This document shows, piece after piece, positions 22,587-32,223 of a DNA stretch of 64,000 bases. The stretch is taken from assembly GCA_022497145.1 (NCBI GenBank), contig MU385874.1:62001-126000 (forward strand), given 5' to 3'. A model generated the notes under the pieces. The model had not been told where the DNA came from. It ran no database searches and saw only the letters and a program-made list of their open reading frames with translations. The position numbers were made by a program, and so were the translations under genes. The stretch comes from Rostrohypoxylon terebratum. Taxonomy: Eukaryota; Ascomycota; Sordariomycetes; Xylariales; Hypoxylaceae. The first letter of the stretch is position 1. Each line of letters starts with the position of its first letter.

Positions 22587-25256
22587 ATGTCTCGATTTTT
22601 CCGCAGCGGCGACGACAGCTCGTCTGAGAGCAGCTCCGAAGAGGAGGAGCTCTACTCCGAGGAGGAGGAAGAAGAGGAAGAGCAGGAAGACGAGTCTGAG
22701 GAAGATGAGGACGAGGACGAGGATGAGTCCGAAGAAGAGTCGAGCAGCGATGAGGAAGGTGGTAAAAAATCCGGTGCCGCTCGTTTCTTGCGTGGTGATG
22801 ATTCCGAAAGTGAAGAGAGCGACGATGACGCTCCCAAAACCCTCAAGAGTGCCAAGGACAAACAGCTAGCCGAATTAGAATCGACGATCGATACTATCGA
22901 GAAACGTCAGAAGATCAGTGATTGGGGAGCCGTTTCAGTTGGTGAGTACGATCTTTTAATATTACGGAGCAGCCAACAATAAGCATACGGTACTAATCAA
23001 TTCTTCTACCATGTAGAATTCGACAAGCTCAACCGGCAAGCCGCCAAGATCTCCGAGCGTGGCCGGACGCCAAAGCTCTACATCAAGGCTCTCGTAGAGT
23101 TAGAGGATGCGATGAACGAGACCATTTCGAAACAGAAGGTTACCCCCAAGAAGATGAACGCCACGAGCGCCCGTGGTCTCAACGCCGTGAAGCAAAAGAT
23201 CAAGAAGCTCAAACAAGACTATCAATCACAAGTCGATTCTTACAGAGAAGACCCTCTAGATTTCCTCGCCTCGGACGAGGAAGAAGAGGCCCCCGCTCCT
23301 AAACCTAAGAAGATCAAGGCAGAGGATCTCATCGACCAAGTCGAGGATGACCAGGAAGGTTTCGCGACGGTTGGTAAGGGTGGGAAAACCCTCCAGTTTA
23401 CCCCGGAGAGCATCTTCAAGCACCTACGTGGGATCATGGAATCCCGTGGTAAAAAGAATACGGATCGTACTGAACAGATCAAGATCATGGAGAAGCTTAA
23501 CGAGGTTGCTGTCACTCCGTACCAACAAATCAAAGTCCTTCTCACTATCGTCTCCGCACGCTTCGATCTCGGCTCCGGCGGGTCGGCATCAATGCCACTG
23601 GAGCACTGGAAGGCTGCCGAGAAAGAAATATCTACCTTGTTCGAGGTGTTGGAGGCGAACAAGGAATACGTCGTGATCGAGAATGCCGAGGAGTGGGATG
23701 ACGATGAGAAACCGCCTACGCTACAGCCGGGCGAAAAATACATCAAGATTCCCGGAAGCATTGTATCGTATGTGGAACGTCTCGATGATGAACTTACTCG
23801 ATCTCTGCAGAGTATTGACCCCCACACTTCCGAGTACATTGAGCGATTGACCGACGAGGGCTCATTATACAATGTCATCTTCCGAGGCCTCCTTTACTAC
23901 GAAACTCTTTCGAAGGATGCGTCCCTACAAACTCCTCAAGATAGCCTTAACCGCATTGTTATGCGTAGGTTAGAGCATGTCTATTTCAAGCCTTCCCAAG
24001 TGGTTAAGATCCTCGAAGAGAATGCTTGGAAGCCAGTGCCTGCGGACGTCGAGTCCTCCATTACTCCCAGAGGCAGCATCGCGGATGCCACCAACCTCCT
24101 GAACGTCCTCTGCAATTACCTGTTCGTCAACAGCGAGGGCATCATCCGTGCCCGCGCAATGCTATGCCAGATTTACTTCCTGGCACTGCATGACGAATAC
24201 TACAAGGCTCGAGACATGATGCTCATGTCGCACTTGCAGGAGACGATTGGCAGCTTCGATGTTCAGACGCAGATTCTCTACAACCGAACTTTAGTTCAAG
24301 TTGGCTTATGCGCCTTCCGGAAAGGTCTAGTATACGAAGCACAGAACACATTGCAAGAGATCTGCGGCAGTGGCCGACAGAAGGAATTGTTGGCTCAGGG
24401 CGTCATGATTCAACGATTCGCACAAGTATCTCCCGAGCAAGAACGGCTGGAGAAGCAACGACAACTACCCTTCCACATGCACATCAACCTCGAGCTTTTG
24501 GAATGCGTCTACCTCACATGCAGCATGTTGCTCGAGATCCCTCTGCTTGCGCAGACCGGATCCTCGCCCGATATCAAGAAGCGAGTCATCAGCAAGACCT
24601 ACCGACGCATGTTGGAATACCACGAGAGACAGATCTTCACCGGGCCTCCGGAGAACACTCGTGATCATGTAATGCAAGCATCTCGCGCCCTAGCTGCTGG
24701 AGAGTGGAAGAAAGCTACCAACTTCATTCACAGCATCAAGATCTGGGACTTGATGCCGAACACCGAGGAGATCAAGACTATGCTCTCAAAGCAGATCCAA
24801 GAAGAGGGCCTACGGACGTACCTATTCACATACGCTCCGTTCTACGACACTCTCGCCATCTCCACCCTCTCTTCCATGTTTGAGCTCGATGACCGCAAAG
24901 TGTCTACTATCGTCAGCAAGATGATCAGTCACGAGGAGTTGGCTGCCGCGCTGGACCAAGTCACGTCGACGGTCATCTTCCGAAAGGGCGTGGAACTATC
25001 CCGCCTCCAGAGCCTCGCGCTCACCTTGTCGGACAAGGCGGCACAACTGATCGAGACCAACGAGCGGACGCTCGAGCAACGTACGCAGGGTACGGCCAAC
25101 GCGTTCGACCGGAGAGGAGGACAGAACCAGAGAGGCGGCCGAGGTGGCGGACAACGGACGGGCCGGGGCGGAGCAAGGACAGGCGGGACAGGTCAAAGAC
25201 AAGCTGGCGGCACACAGTTTACTGGAGGTGTGCTGAGCGGCGCAGTCCGAGGCTAA
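22587..25256 (+). CDS. NIP1: Translation initiation factor eIF3 subunit C
   Basis: About 864 residues, exons 22587-22941 and 23017-25256 with a 75-bp intron early in the gene. eIF3c is a core scaffold subunit of the eIF3 complex; it binds eIF1 and eIF5 on the 40S ribosome. The product opens with MSRFFRSGDDSSSES and a long acidic tract (residues about 12-60), the usual N-terminus of the family. FDKLNRQAAKI and LYIKALVELEDA follow just after the junction. The PCI domain is near the C-terminus, around TYLFTYAPFYDTLAISTL and the winged-helix part up to FRKGVELSRLQ. The tail is Gly/Arg/Gln-rich (RGGRGGG), as in fungal orthologues. Length matches the family. Confidence 0.96.
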
Positions 25257-25939
25257 ACGATTGCCGGGTTGGGTTGCGTCTTCAACTTTCTCTCGTTTGT
25301 AAATGCTGCATATGGCTGGGTTTGACTTTTAATGAAAATGCCTCGGTATGGGACTGGCAAAGTCGCTGGTGACGAGGTTCACTTGTGTTGATTACATAGC
25401 CATGGCTAGAGAATTGACTTTTATCACATCTGAACATTGAATCTGTTATCTGTTTATTCTGTTTATGATCTTTTGCGTACTTATCCTTTGAAGGACTACT
25501 ACTACATTATGTAGGTGGCGTTTAACTATTGTACACGGCTCAGAAGTAAGACGGTTTTGTTTGTCCGCCGAGCACGGATTTCATTCCATTCCACAGTGAC
25601 GACTTTAGACGTACAGGCATGTACATACATATGTCATACCTACATAAGGCTAGGTCACTATTGGATATCACCTATATCGATAACAGTTGCATAGTGACAT
25701 AGTGACGTAGGGATCGACCAACCAATCAAAGTAGAGAGAAAGGCGGCTTATACGGGGGATCTTATGACTTAGTACCAGAATTCCTCTGCTTTCTAATCGC
25801 TGACTTATTGATGTTTTCTATCTGGTAGGACCTAGGTCGCCACTACGTACCTAATTAGCATACGAGCATAATATGATATATACCTAAAGGTATTTAGGTA
25901 TATGTATAAATACGCCATATTGAGAATGTCTCCGAATAC
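25257..25939. other. Intergenic region
   Basis: No gene seen. AT-rich with several TACCTA words; holds the 3' end of eIF3c and the promoter of the hemerythrin-like gene. Confidence 0.5.
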
Positions 25940-26839
25940 ATGATGACAAGGAGTCAACTTCTGCGACGCATAACTGGCAGTACTGGAATCTCACTTGTCG
26001 TACATCGATCGCTTCGACTACCTACTGAGATCAACCTACGGTTATCTTCGGCTGACATTGGCGGCGAGCGAGAGTCGATCCGTTATTACGATCGTACTAT
26101 TACAGCGCTTCCAGATTCTATATCCACGCCCGTATCACGATATTATTCTGTGCGCCGCACTCACTCGAACGCAGCCGACATGTCTTCCACAGAACCCTCC
26201 GAAGCGACTAGCTCCGCGGCGAACCCTAGCGCCCCGAAAGAGCCTACGACCGTGATCGCAAAGGGGCTAGAGTCGGGGCCAGAGCAAGAAGTCAAGAAGG
26301 AGGAGAAAAAGCTACCACCCCTCAAAGGCGTCGAGTTCAGGGCGTACAACCGGCTGGCGGAGCACATGGACGCGTTCCACGCGCACTTCCGGACGTCGTG
26401 GAACGCGCTGTGGGCAGCGGCGTGCGCGGGGAACGGGAAGGGGAAAGGGGGGTCGTCGCGGAGCGGGCGCGGGGTGATCAAGGACGGGCTGGCGTTCTTG
26501 TCGCAGCTGGAGATGCACCACAGCATCGAGGAGACGTACATCTTCCCGATCCTGGCGCGCAAGATGCCGGAGTTCCGCACCGACGGGAAGGGCGGGAAGG
26601 GCGCGGCGGAGCTGCTGCAGCAGCACCGGGAGATACACGAGGGCATGGAGGGCATGGAAAAGTACCTCAACGCGTGTTACGACGGGGAGAAGGAGCTCGA
26701 CATGGATGTGCTCAAGGAGCAGATGCAGAGCTGGGGCGCCGTGCTGTGGAAGCATCTCGACCAGGAGGTGCAGACGCTGGGGGCGGAGAATATGAGAAAG
26801 TATTGGACGGTGGAGGAGATTCGACGGATCCCGATGTAG
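25940..26839 (+). CDS. Hemerythrin HHE cation-binding domain protein
   Basis: Single exon, up to 299 residues. Residues about 130-290 form the four-helix HHE domain that binds a di-iron or single metal: histidines and acids in EHMDAFHAHF, LEMHHSIEETYIF, QQHREIHEGM and WKHLDQEVQTL are at the expected helix positions. The exact role of fungal members is not established; oxygen, nitric oxide or iron sensing are the usual proposals. The first 80 residues are rich in Arg and Ser with few acids, which could be a mitochondrial presequence. If translation starts at the later ATG (26179, MSSTEPSE) that part is lost. Base composition changes abruptly from about 26340, with almost every third base G or C. 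Confidence 0.88.
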   Translation: MMTRSQLLRRITGSTGISLVVHRSLRLPTEINLRLSSADIGGERESIRYYDRTITALPDSISTPVSRYYSVRRTHSNAADMSSTEPSEATSSAANPSAPKEPTTVIAKGLESGPEQEVKKEEKKLPPLKGVEFRAYNRLAEHMDAFHAHFRTSWNALWAAACAGNGKGKGGSSRSGRGVIKDGLAFLSQLEMHHSIEETYIFPILARKMPEFRTDGKGGKGAAELLQQHREIHEGMEGMEKYLNACYDGEKELDMDVLKEQMQSWGAVLWKHLDQEVQTLGAENMRKYWTVEEIRRIPM

Positions 26840-27987
26840 GGAGGATCGGATTCGCGTTCGTGGGGAGGAGAGAGATAGAGATGAAGATTCAAGTCGAGAA
26901 ATAGAAAGGGTAGGTCATGATACAAACCTAGAGAGGAAAATTTGGGAGGAGTACATGGGGACTTCAATGATTGTAGGTGCTTGTAATAGAGCCCTACTTA
27001 GTAGTTAGAGGTCGGATGTTACCATAGCTGTCTGGCGCCATAGATTGGCTTGAAGACGCCGTATTCACGGTTCATGGGATGACTGTTTGAATAAAACATA
27101 GTACTATGATGGTCAGGAAGTGTGGATGTTGACACAATTTGATTTCTGCCCAGTGCCTGTGGGTTTTCGAAACACCTACCGCATGAATAATAACCTGGTG
27201 AAATGGCTGCTAACGACGGTCATGGTGAAGAAATTCAGCCAAGCTCACGAAAATGGCGTTAATAATTATGACTTAAACCTACCTATAGCCTCAGCGGATA
27301 GCCGCTGTAACCCAGCGCTATTCTGGACACTAGATAGAAAGTTAAGTGCTGAAGACGGCGCTGATGGGGCGGCGGACTTAGCACCTGATGCCCCTCTATA
27401 ATATTGTCGAACTGGGCAAATTGGGGGGGGGTTCTCTCCAAGTCTGCAGCGACTAAGCAGATGGCGAAAGTGATTTGTGATCGAGTTAACTCTTGTTCAA
27501 CCACAGCTCGAACTGTACAGATTCCAGCTTAGAAGGTATTGAGATCAACCAGCGAAAATGGAATATTTTTATTTGAAAAAATAGCTGTTGTGTTAGGTAT
27601 TAAAGAGTGAATTTATTCACCTTAGTGGTAAATATCCTTGTTGACTGTTCACTGTTCAGGTACCCGGCTTCTTTTGCCCCGCCTAAATGCAGATGCTACA
27701 GGGAGTTTTAGCCGATGCCCATGGAGCTCCAGGGCGGGATCTAACCTTAAATTTTAATATTCATCAAGGTTCCAGGGCTGCCAGGGTTATTGTAGCGCTC
27801 CTAGTAGCCTGTAGTAGGGTCACCTCCGAAGCTCTAGGTCCTTGACCTTTCAGCTCCTTCAACAACAACTTCAACAACTTCAACAGCCTTCGTCCTTTTG
27901 CGTTACACTTTGGCAAAATCGTTCATGAGCCGGTGATACCTCTAATTCAAGCGCAAATTGCGCATTGGACACATAGGACTAATCAAT
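26840..27987. other. Intergenic region, 1.1 kb
   Basis: No gene could be supported. A 93-residue open frame at 27120-27401 has no recognisable features. Confidence 0.5.
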
Positions 27988-30057
27988 ATGGAGAAATCGT
28001 CTCTCCCAGTTGATCAGCTTCTACATCCGCAGTCTCAATCACAGCCCCAACAGCCATGGCTCAAGACGCGGGTCATTATAAGCCTGGTCGGTGTAGCTGC
28101 GCTATTTGCCTACCTCCCTGGTCTATCTTATGAAGCATTCCGACAGCAATACTACGACGCTCTCACAAGCGGTGCCGTCCCACATTGTCATAGACAGTCT
28201 GGGTCACCATACGGCCAATTCCCACATCCAGACGACCCCTTCCGCTTTATCCCTTGTACGAACGCGACACTTCCACCTGCCCTCGATGATTCCGACCCGG
28301 AGAAAAGCTGGGCGCACCTGTTCGATCCGAACCCCGATCATTGGAGCTGGGGGAATGCGACAGTTGAACAAGACGCACAAGATGATCCGTACGCTGGACG
28401 GGGGATCTATATGTGTGGATACCTTGACGTTCCCTTAGACTACACCAATGAGACGGAATCTCGGATTGTTCGGCTTGCCGTTACCAAATATCAAGTTTCC
28501 GGCCTTGCTCGGGTGGATGTGGCTCATTATAGCACGTACGTCAACCCCTCCGCCGGACGCAAGAGCGAGCGCACAATCGTCATCGAGCCAGGCGGGCCAG
28601 GAGGCAGTGGCACTTCATACACCTGGAGAGCTGCGCAGGACATCACAAAACGGCTGAGCGACGGAAAGTTCGACGTCTTGGGTTGGGACCCCCGTGGCGT
28701 CAACACGACCTCGCCTTCTATCGCATGCTTTCCCTACAATGCCGACAGGGACCGTTGGATCATGTTGAGAGGCCAATATCGCGAAGTGTCTGGGTCCCCA
28801 GAGAGTCAGCTTGAGCTCGCGGATGCGATGAACAATGCTACCTACCGCGCTTGCTGGGAGAAGCACGGCGACCTCGCACGGTTCGTCAGTACGGCTTTCG
28901 TGGCTCGCGATCTGGAAGAGATTCGCAAGGCCCTTGGCGAAGAGGAATTGACAGGCTATCTCGTGAGCTACGGCACAGGAATCGGCCAAACGTGGGCCAA
29001 TATGTTTCCGGACAGCGTAGGTCGCGTGATTCTCGATGGCACCGAATACGTCCGAGATCACCGTTTACTTGGTGGCTTCGGTTGGACTGCGCTGGACAAC
29101 GCTACTGATGCTTGGCGTGATGGTTTCTTAGGTGAATGTTTAAACGCTGGTCCGAAGTACTGTGCCCTATCACGACCGAGGGATTCCGAAATCGTGACCT
29201 TGCAAGACTTGGAAATCCGAATGAAGAATCTGGTGGTTGCGATTAGTCAAAGACCTGTTGCAGGTTATATCGAGTCAAGCGGCCCGTCAATCGTCACGTA
29301 TTCCGCCTTAGTATCCGCCATCTACAGTTCGCTGTACAATGCTAATAGCTGGCCTGCCCTCGCGCAAATGCTTTTCGAGCTAGAAGCAGGTAATTCAACT
29401 TTAGCGACAGCCTTCCTCGATCAGTCGGATTGGGAGTATGATCCAACACTACCATCTCCCCCCTCTCCTAAGCCATCGACCGACGAACTCGGCTCTCTGG
29501 TCATCTGCGCAGATTCCTATGACGCACCCATGCCCCCCGAGGGTCTTGTCTGGTGGCAATCCCTTTGGGCTAACATGACCACCAAGGCTTGGATTTCTGG
29601 TAATTCACGTTTCTTCAACGTCTTCCCTTGTCGGCATTTCAACACCTACTGGCCCGAACCTGCCGAGGTCTATAGAGGTGACCTAAACCACACGCTCAAA
29701 CGCCCGGTTCTACTAATTGCGGAGACATACGACCCCGCGACGCCCTTACGGAACGGAAGAAGGCTTTTGAATGAGATGGGTAAGAATGCTAGATTAATTG
29801 TACATCATGGCTACGGACATTCGTCGAGAGATAAGTCTACCTGCACAGACAACGTCGCAAAAGCATATATCTTGAACGGTGTTGTGCCTGAGGATCAGGA
29901 GACGCCTTGTTTCGCAGATGAGAAGCCATACCTCTATGGCGTCAATGCTACAAGTGTCGGTTTCCAGACCGCTACATCCAAGGATCCAGTCCAGGCATGG
30001 CGAGAACATATTCAAGAAATAGCATCCTGGAATCCCGGGTTGCTTCCTAGGAGGTAA
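27988..30057 (+). CDS. Alpha/beta-hydrolase peptidase (TAP-like)
   Basis: Single exon, 689 residues from the ATG at 27988; the upstream in-frame start is not an ATG. Residues about 28-46 are a single hydrophobic segment, so the protein is likely a type II membrane or secreted enzyme. The alpha/beta-hydrolase core has the oxyanion loop EPGGPGGSGTS (about 200-210), GWDPRGVN, and the nucleophile elbow LVSYGTGIG with Ser327. The C-terminal TAP-like part supplies Asp582 (ETYDPATPLRNGR) and His611 (HHGYGHSS). Many NxT/NxS sites fit passage through the secretory pathway. Relatives are tripeptidyl aminopeptidase-type exopeptidases (S33 group); substrate not determined. Confidence 0.92.
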   Translation: MEKSSLPVDQLLHPQSQSQPQQPWLKTRVIISLVGVAALFAYLPGLSYEAFRQQYYDALTSGAVPHCHRQSGSPYGQFPHPDDPFRFIPCTNATLPPALDDSDPEKSWAHLFDPNPDHWSWGNATVEQDAQDDPYAGRGIYMCGYLDVPLDYTNETESRIVRLAVTKYQVSGLARVDVAHYSTYVNPSAGRKSERTIVIEPGGPGGSGTSYTWRAAQDITKRLSDGKFDVLGWDPRGVNTTSPSIACFPYNADRDRWIMLRGQYREVSGSPESQLELADAMNNATYRACWEKHGDLARFVSTAFVARDLEEIRKALGEEELTGYLVSYGTGIGQTWANMFPDSVGRVILDGTEYVRDHRLLGGFGWTALDNATDAWRDGFLGECLNAGPKYCALSRPRDSEIVTLQDLEIRMKNLVVAISQRPVAGYIESSGPSIVTYSALVSAIYSSLYNANSWPALAQMLFELEAGNSTLATAFLDQSDWEYDPTLPSPPSPKPSTDELGSLVICADSYDAPMPPEGLVWWQSLWANMTTKAWISGNSRFFNVFPCRHFNTYWPEPAEVYRGDLNHTLKRPVLLIAETYDPATPLRNGRRLLNEMGKNARLIVHHGYGHSSRDKSTCTDNVAKAYILNGVVPEDQETPCFADEKPYLYGVNATSVGFQTATSKDPVQAWREHIQEIASWNPGLLPRR

Positions 30058-30393
30058 TGTGGATTATGAACTAGCGGCGCGTAATGTTAATAAAGAAGTA
30101 GCATCGCTTGATGCTTCAAATTTTGTTGCAAGCGGTGCTGTATTTTATATTTGGGTGTTGATTGAGGAACCCTTTCAAGAAATTGGCGACCTGGGCAAAA
30201 TAAAGCGCTCAATACATCACAAATCATTACTATTTACTAATACTGAGGTAGGTATGTGACCATGTCCTCTAGGTAGTTAAAATGGACATGCGCTTATGAG
30301 GTGAGTTTCTTGTTGTACAGTTCTAATTTGGTTCATCAACCCAAGGAGCTGATCCCACCCATCTTCTTTTCCTCGCACAACCTCACAAACATA
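30058..30393. other. Intergenic region between convergent genes
   Basis: Contains only the 3' flanks of the two convergent neighbours; a 66-residue frame at 30059 has no features. Confidence 0.5.
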
Positions 30394-31245
30394 TCACGAC
30401 TTGTTTTTCTTGGACTTTGACGAGGGCATCTGAAAGTCTTTCTTGCCGCCGAGCGCATACCGAGCGCTCGCCACAATAAACTCCTTCCAGATCTCTAGCT
30501 CGTCATCATCCCGCGGCGCATATATCATCACAAAGCCCCAGGGTATCAGGGCCCCGCTCATGCGATGTCGCTCAGCCCAACCACTCTCGATAGCCGCCGC
30601 AGCGTCGACCAAGCTTAGCAACAAGTGTGTGCTTCCTTCGCCGTGCGGGTGCGCAAATTCACCACCTATCTTCTTAATCTCGTCCAGCTGCGGCACGTCA
30701 CTCCTGATCCATATGGCGTTAAACCTGGGACCTTCCAGCCAAGAAGGCTTGACCTCGAAGAGCGTAGGGTTCGCCGCCGTCAGATCGTGCAAGAAGGCTT
30801 CTTGCTTCGCGCGCATGGCCTCCGAGGCTTTCTGAGTCGTCTGCCGGTGCGGACCTACGTACGGGGGAACCACAGGCCTCTCGCCCTTACGTAGCGGGAC
30901 TTCCCCATCGTTATCTCCGGCCGTACCTATAGTCAGGAATGTGGTCATGACGATCGGTCCATGCTTCTTCGACAGTTTCTCCAGGTTGTGCGGAAAGGGC
31001 TCGAAGACGTCGTCGCGCGCGAGCGGCGTGGCTAGCTTCTGCGCTAGGTACCCGAAGAAGTTAAGTGGAATGCCGTTGGGACCTAGCTCGTACCATTCGT
31101 TGTAATCGTCGATTAGGTCCGAGAGGATCGAGAGGCTGACTACGCCGACGACGCAGACCGCGGTGCCGGTGATGAGGGTCCGGTGGTTGCGGAAGAGGGA
31201 GACAACTGGAGCGAAGGCTTTCGAGGAGAGGGCTTGGAGATCCAT
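30394..31245 (-). CDS. Luciferase-domain protein (PF17648-like)
   Basis: Single exon, 283 residues. Residues about 25-42 form one membrane segment. The C-terminal half (about 165-260) matches the fungal/bacterial luciferase-domain family: the WLEGPRFN region, then FAHPHGEGSTHLLLSL with His199 and His201, GWAERHRMSG, and GFVMIYAPRDDDELE near the end. Despite the family name there is no evidence of light emission in fungi, and the reaction is unknown. The C-terminus is very basic (SKSKKNKS). The start ATG at 31245 is followed directly by the hydrophobic segment, which supports it. Confidence 0.85.
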   Translation of the reverse strand: MDLQALSSKAFAPVVSLFRNHRTLITGTAVCVVGVVSLSILSDLIDDYNEWYELGPNGIPLNFFGYLAQKLATPLARDDVFEPFPHNLEKLSKKHGPIVMTTFLTIGTAGDNDGEVPLRKGERPVVPPYVGPHRQTTQKASEAMRAKQEAFLHDLTAANPTLFEVKPSWLEGPRFNAIWIRSDVPQLDEIKKIGGEFAHPHGEGSTHLLLSLVDAAAAIESGWAERHRMSGALIPWGFVMIYAPRDDDELEIWKEFIVASARYALGGKKDFQMPSSKSKKNKS

Positions 31246-32223
31246 CGTGCGTTGTTTCGGATCTGCTATTTGTGATGTCTGGTGATAGTAAAGACCGGGT
31301 TGATAATAGGAAGAGATGTAGGCATCTACCTAGACGATCTACCTACTATGTATAATGCTCAGACTTAATACCTCAGTGGCAGTATACCTGAGAAGATGAG
31401 CCACTGTAGGATAGTTTTCCTGTCTTCGGGCAGGAAGAACAGTTTTATATGATATTGAACGCGTTTGCACACCGGCAAGCTGGAAGCAGGGTCTGGATCA
31501 TCTCGGATCAGACAACCCAGACACGCGAGAGTGCGACATCTACCAATCCAAGAAACCGATCTAGGAAAGTAGCGTCATAAGTAACCCAATGATTCACATC
31601 GTACCATACCGTAGGAATTCGCTACGTTATCAAGAAACAAGGAAGAAGGGGTGAAAGGAATCAGCTCATAGGCAGACTTCCACGTTGTCGTAAGGTGTGT
31701 AGGTCTCGGCTCGGAGACATCGGAGACATTCGGGCATCACCACGTTGCCTCCTCTCTGAGTCTCTCCCTCTCGGGACCAGGCACCTACATCTAATCTTAT
31801 CGATCTAACTCTTAGGATCTGTCTGTCACTCCTTGATACATACCTAGGTCATAGGCAATATTATGGGCTGATGGATGCGGGTTTGGTAGGGGCTAATTGG
31901 CTAGCGGATGTCGATGTAGCAAGTGAAAGCAAAAGTGTTTCGTGTCCGATGAGACCGAAAGGCCAGCTATACACGTCTACGTACCTGAATACCTGGTCGA
32001 TACCCTTGTCTAAACGAATCTAAGACTTGAGGCATAAAGCACGTTGGTAATGGGCCATTGGTCGAAAGTATTTCAAAGTGTGCCGTGTTATTTAGCTACC
32101 TAAGGTACTAGGTATATTCTAAACTCACCACTTACCTAGGACCTAGATACCCAAGTAATTCCATGCCCGGGCCATTTTGAAGGAATATGGAATCCATATC
32201 ATACCCAATAACTGAGCACCTCC
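31246..32223. other. Intergenic region, about 1 kb
   Basis: No gene seen. Contains TACCTA/TAGGTA words near 31840 and 32100. It holds the promoter of the luciferase-domain gene and the 3' flank of the large gene. Confidence 0.5.

Noticed and set aside
23240..23878. 212-codon minus-strand frame
   Set aside because: Antisense to eIF3c, whose identity is certain.
26398..26904. 168-codon plus-strand frame and the antisense frames at 26161-26755
   Set aside because: Shadows caused by the very high GC3 of the hemerythrin gene; the composition (Arg/Gly/Ala-rich) is not protein-like.
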